From positions 124,001-188,000 of the forward strand of contig NZ_FRCR01000001.1 in the NCBI RefSeq assembly GCF_900142995.1: a DNA stretch of 64,000 nucleotides, read 5' to 3'. Within the stretch, counting starts at the first letter, position 1. Each line of letters opens with the position of its first letter. The notes below the pieces were generated by a model, which saw only the letters and a program-made list of their open reading frames with translations, did no database searches and was not told the origin of the DNA. Positions 62,081 to 64,000 of the stretch are shown piece after piece. The stretch comes from Caldanaerovirga acetigignens (lineage in GTDB: Bacteria > Bacillota > Thermosediminibacteria > Thermosediminibacterales > Thermosediminibacteraceae). A program made the position numbers and the translations under genes.

Positions 62081-63081
62081 GGCGAGATTTTTTTTTGAAG
62101 AGGCGTTTTTCGCTCCTTGTAATCTCAATAGTGCTTATTGCTGTAAATTTTTATATAGCGAATAATTATACCCTTGTAGCTCCCGGAGTGACGGTTGATT
62201 TAAAAGAAATTATAGAGGTAGAACAGGGTGATAAAGATGAAAAAGGAGCCTTCCTATTGACTACGGTGTCGACAAGACCTTTAAACATACCTCTAGCTTT
62301 TTATGCGGTACTTCATCCTTATGTCAACATCGAAAAAAGAGAAAAAGTTATCCCTCCGGATATGGATATGAAAAAATACATGGATTATATGAAACAATGG
62401 ATGGAAGAAAGCCAAAAAATAGCGGAAATTGTAGCTTTAAAACGAGCAGGATATAAGCCTGAGATTTTGGGAAAAGGAGCAAGAGTTGTAGAAGTAATGG
62501 AAGATAGCCCTGCTAAAGGTATTATATCGCCGGATGATATAATTACTGCCGTTGACGGCGTTAAGGTGAACCTTGCCGAGGAAGTGATTAATTTAGTTAC
62601 CAAACGCAAAATAGGCGAAAAGGTGCATCTGGAAATCGTAAGAAAAGGAAAGAAATTGTCACTAGTAGTTCCAACTATCGAAAGCAAGACCGAAAAAGGG
62701 AAGCCCATAATAGGAGTTTTTATAACGACTTTAGATTGGAAACCTATCCTCCCTGTAGATATAAAGATTAATACGGGCGATATAGGAGGCCCATCCGCAG
62801 GTGTGATGTTTGCTTTGGAGATCTTAAATCAGTTAACGCCTGGAGATTTGACTAAAGGAAAAAAGATTGCTGGAACTGGCACCATAAGCCTTGATGAGAG
62901 AGTAGGGGAAATCGGTGGTGTGGTGCAAAAGGTTGCTGCGGCAAAAAGAGATGGTGCGGAGATATTTTTTGTGCCAGAAAATAATGCCGAAGAAGCAATG
63001 CGAGTAGCTGGCAATCTTGGCATAAAATTAGTTCCTGTAAACACCTTGGAAGATGTTCTGGATTATCTTGAGAAGCTATAA
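62077..63081 (+). CDS. ylbL: YlbL, PDZ-Lon family membrane serine protease
   Basis: A 334-residue membrane-anchored protease. One N-terminal helix (about 10-28) is followed by an extracellular part with a PDZ domain (about 135-205, VVEVMEDSPAKGIISPDDII) and a Lon-type protease domain with the catalytic Ser in GDIGGPSAGVMFALE near 234 and the Lys in VVQKVAAAKRDGAEIFFVPE near 286. Family members (YlbL, SepM) act in DNA damage recovery and pheromone processing. GTG start overlaps the patatin stop. It overlaps tmcAL by 6 nt stop-to-stop. Confidence 0.93.
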   Translation: MRRDFFLKRRFSLLVISIVLIAVNFYIANNYTLVAPGVTVDLKEIIEVEQGDKDEKGAFLLTTVSTRPLNIPLAFYAVLHPYVNIEKREKVIPPDMDMKKYMDYMKQWMEESQKIAEIVALKRAGYKPEILGKGARVVEVMEDSPAKGIISPDDIITAVDGVKVNLAEEVINLVTKRKIGEKVHLEIVRKGKKLSLVVPTIESKTEKGKPIIGVFITTLDWKPILPVDIKINTGDIGGPSAGVMFALEILNQLTPGDLTKGKKIAGTGTISLDERVGEIGGVVQKVAAAKRDGAEIFFVPENNAEEAMRVAGNLGIKLVPVNTLEDVLDYLEKL

Positions 63082-64000
63082 CTGACGAATTACTTCCATT
63101 TTAAAATCGCGCCCTCCTTGTCTGTTATTTTTTGATGGCATGGCAAGTGAGTACATATCAGAAGCTAATAAGTCGATTTCGAACATTCGCCGGGCAATAC
63201 CCGGTAATTTTTTGTGTTCGGCAGCGCGGGTTATTACGGGCAACTCGCTCTGCTTTTTGATTTCCCGTAAAATTTCAAGACCTCTTTTGGAGAATCCCAA
63301 AACCCGTAGGTAAAGCGGCGTTTTGCTTGAAACCAATTCTTTTTCTATGTTTAGTAGGATATGGATCAGAATTCTCTGGACTCTGGTCTCGGGATATCTT
63401 TTGGATTTTATTGCTCCTATCAATTCATTAAGGCTAGAGACTTTTTTGGCAGCCTTTTTTATGCGATTTTCTAAGCCTTCATTTATATCGAAAAAAGACG
63501 ATAGCTCTTCTTTAAGGCTCCTTCGCAATATCCCTAAAAGCAAAAGTTCGAAGTTTTCCAAAAAAACAGGACCCTTTCCTTTGTCGATCTCGTTTTTTAT
63601 TATTTCTACGCAGTGGGTGGGAATTGCTGAAGAAAGAAAATCGTAAATTTCTAAATCCTGACTTCTTTTGAGAAATTCTCTTATGGCGCTGGCGCTTGGG
63701 TATTTCTTATTAAAATCTTTTTCATGGTAACCAGCACCTTCTCTTTTAATCGGCAATATTTCTATGTTCATATTGTATCTTTTAATGGCCTTAACGTATT
63801 CGACTGCAAGGATAAAATTAGGCTTTTTTAGTAGGTCCGATATGTGCTTTAGCTCATTTTTGGGAATTCTACTGGAAAAAAGTTCTATCAGAGCTTTCTC
63901 TCTGGCAGAGGGGAATGAAAGCCCTTTTTTTAAATAATTCTTTATTAAAATTTTAAAAGCAGTAGGTTCCTGGTAAAGAATCTCGGAGATAATATTGAGC
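63076..64000 (-). CDS. tmcAL: TmcAL/YlbM, tRNA-Met cytidine acetate ligase (5' part missing)
   Basis: The gene runs off the window end; the minus-strand frame is open to 63999, giving about 308 C-terminal residues of roughly 400. Recognisable parts are FPSAREKALIELF, PNFILAVEYVKAIKRYN, LPIKREGAGYHEKDF, YPSASAIREFL and the late ETRVQRILIHILLNI. TmcAL uses acetate and ATP to make N4-acetylcytidine at the wobble position of elongator tRNA-Met; the HIGH-type nucleotide motif should lie beyond the window. An internal ATG at 63771 is not the start. Confidence 0.9.
   Translation of the reverse strand, partial: LNIISEILYQEPTAFKILIKNYLKKGLSFPSAREKALIELFSSRIPKNELKHISDLLKKPNFILAVEYVKAIKRYNMNIEILPIKREGAGYHEKDFNKKYPSASAIREFLKRSQDLEIYDFLSSAIPTHCVEIIKNEIDKGKGPVFLENFELLLLGILRRSLKEELSSFFDINEGLENRIKKAAKKVSSLNELIGAIKSKRYPETRVQRILIHILLNIEKELVSSKTPLYLRVLGFSKRGLEILREIKKQSELPVITRAAEHKKLPGIARRMFEIDLLASDMYSLAMPSKNNRQGGRDFKMEVIRQL

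Overview
The window looks like the chromosome of an endospore-forming, Gram-positive anaerobe of the class Clostridia, probably a moderate thermophile of the Thermoanaerobacterales/Thermosediminibacterales kind. The reasons are gene content (spoIIGA-sigE-sigG, spoIIP, spoIVA, spoVM, ylbJ/spoVV, an alpha/beta-type spore protein, ylm genes, divIVA), frequent AGA/AGG and ATA codons, many GTG and TTG starts with strong GGAGG-type ribosome sites, and LL-diaminopimelate aminotransferase (dapL). The genus is inference. I saw no phage, insertion sequence, CRISPR array or rRNA. Nearly all of it is core chromosome in tightly packed operons.

Layout. 1-10.9 kb is a dcw cluster: mraY (3' end), murD, ftsW/spoVE, murG, murC, murA, ftsQ, a DUF881 gene, sbp, ftsA, ftsZ, closed by a terminator; murB is not in it. 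10.9-13.7 kb holds the sporulation sigma genes spoIIGA, sigE, sigG and a small membrane-protein gene. 13.8-19.8 kb has ylmC, a radical-SAM gene, ylmD, a PhoP/PhoR-type two-component system and phoU. 19.9-22.7 kb has a DUF1614 gene, spoIIP and two tandem DUF3189 genes. 22.7-28.3 kb has a PDZ/radical-SAM DUF512 gene, der, gpsA, spoIVA and a tRNA-Pro(GGG). 28.3-33.7 kb has two small ORFs, an HlyD-like gene, ylmE, sepF, ylmG, divIVA, a TM1266-type regulator, mtnN, a DUF5665 gene and a DksA/TraR-type gene. 33.7-37.5 kb has lspA, rluD and pyrR, convergent with rqcH. 37.6-53.0 kb is one long co-directional run: dapF, dapL, yicC, remA, gmk, rpoZ, coaBC, priA, def, fmt, DUF116, rsmB, rlmN, prpC, prkC, rpe. 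53.1-58.2 kb has a small membrane-protein gene, spoVM, rpmB (minus), yloU, fakA, recG and a spore-protein gene. 58.3-64 kb has rsmD, coaD, a coiled-coil gene, ylbJ (minus), a patatin-like gene, ylbL and the 3' part of tmcAL (minus).

How it works together. The first block builds peptidoglycan precursors and the Z-ring; sepF, ylmG and divIVA add ring anchoring and pole marking. SpoIIGA/SigE/SigG, SpoIIP, SpoIVA, SpoVM, YlbJ and the small spore protein are successive steps of one sporulation programme: mother-cell and forespore sigma factors, engulfment, coat basement layer, dipicolinate transport and spore DNA protection. SigE-like promoter sequences lie ahead of spoIVA and ylbJ, and a SigF/SigG-like promoter lies ahead of sigG.

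The most interesting signal is the spacer ahead of sigG. A perfect 9-bp inverted repeat can bury the sigG ribosome site in read-through transcripts from spoIIGA-sigE, while a forespore-type promoter lies inside its loop, so transcripts starting there would lack the inhibitory arm. Other points worth a second look are a structured spoIVA leader, a 27-codon ORF with a strong ribosome site just ahead of the HlyD-like gene, the asymmetric DUF3189 pair, a SpoIIP with a C-terminal membrane segment, and the absence of rsgA between prkC and rpe. Several small genes (spoVM, the 52-residue gene next to it, and the 27- and 25-codon ORFs) are easy to miss by length.
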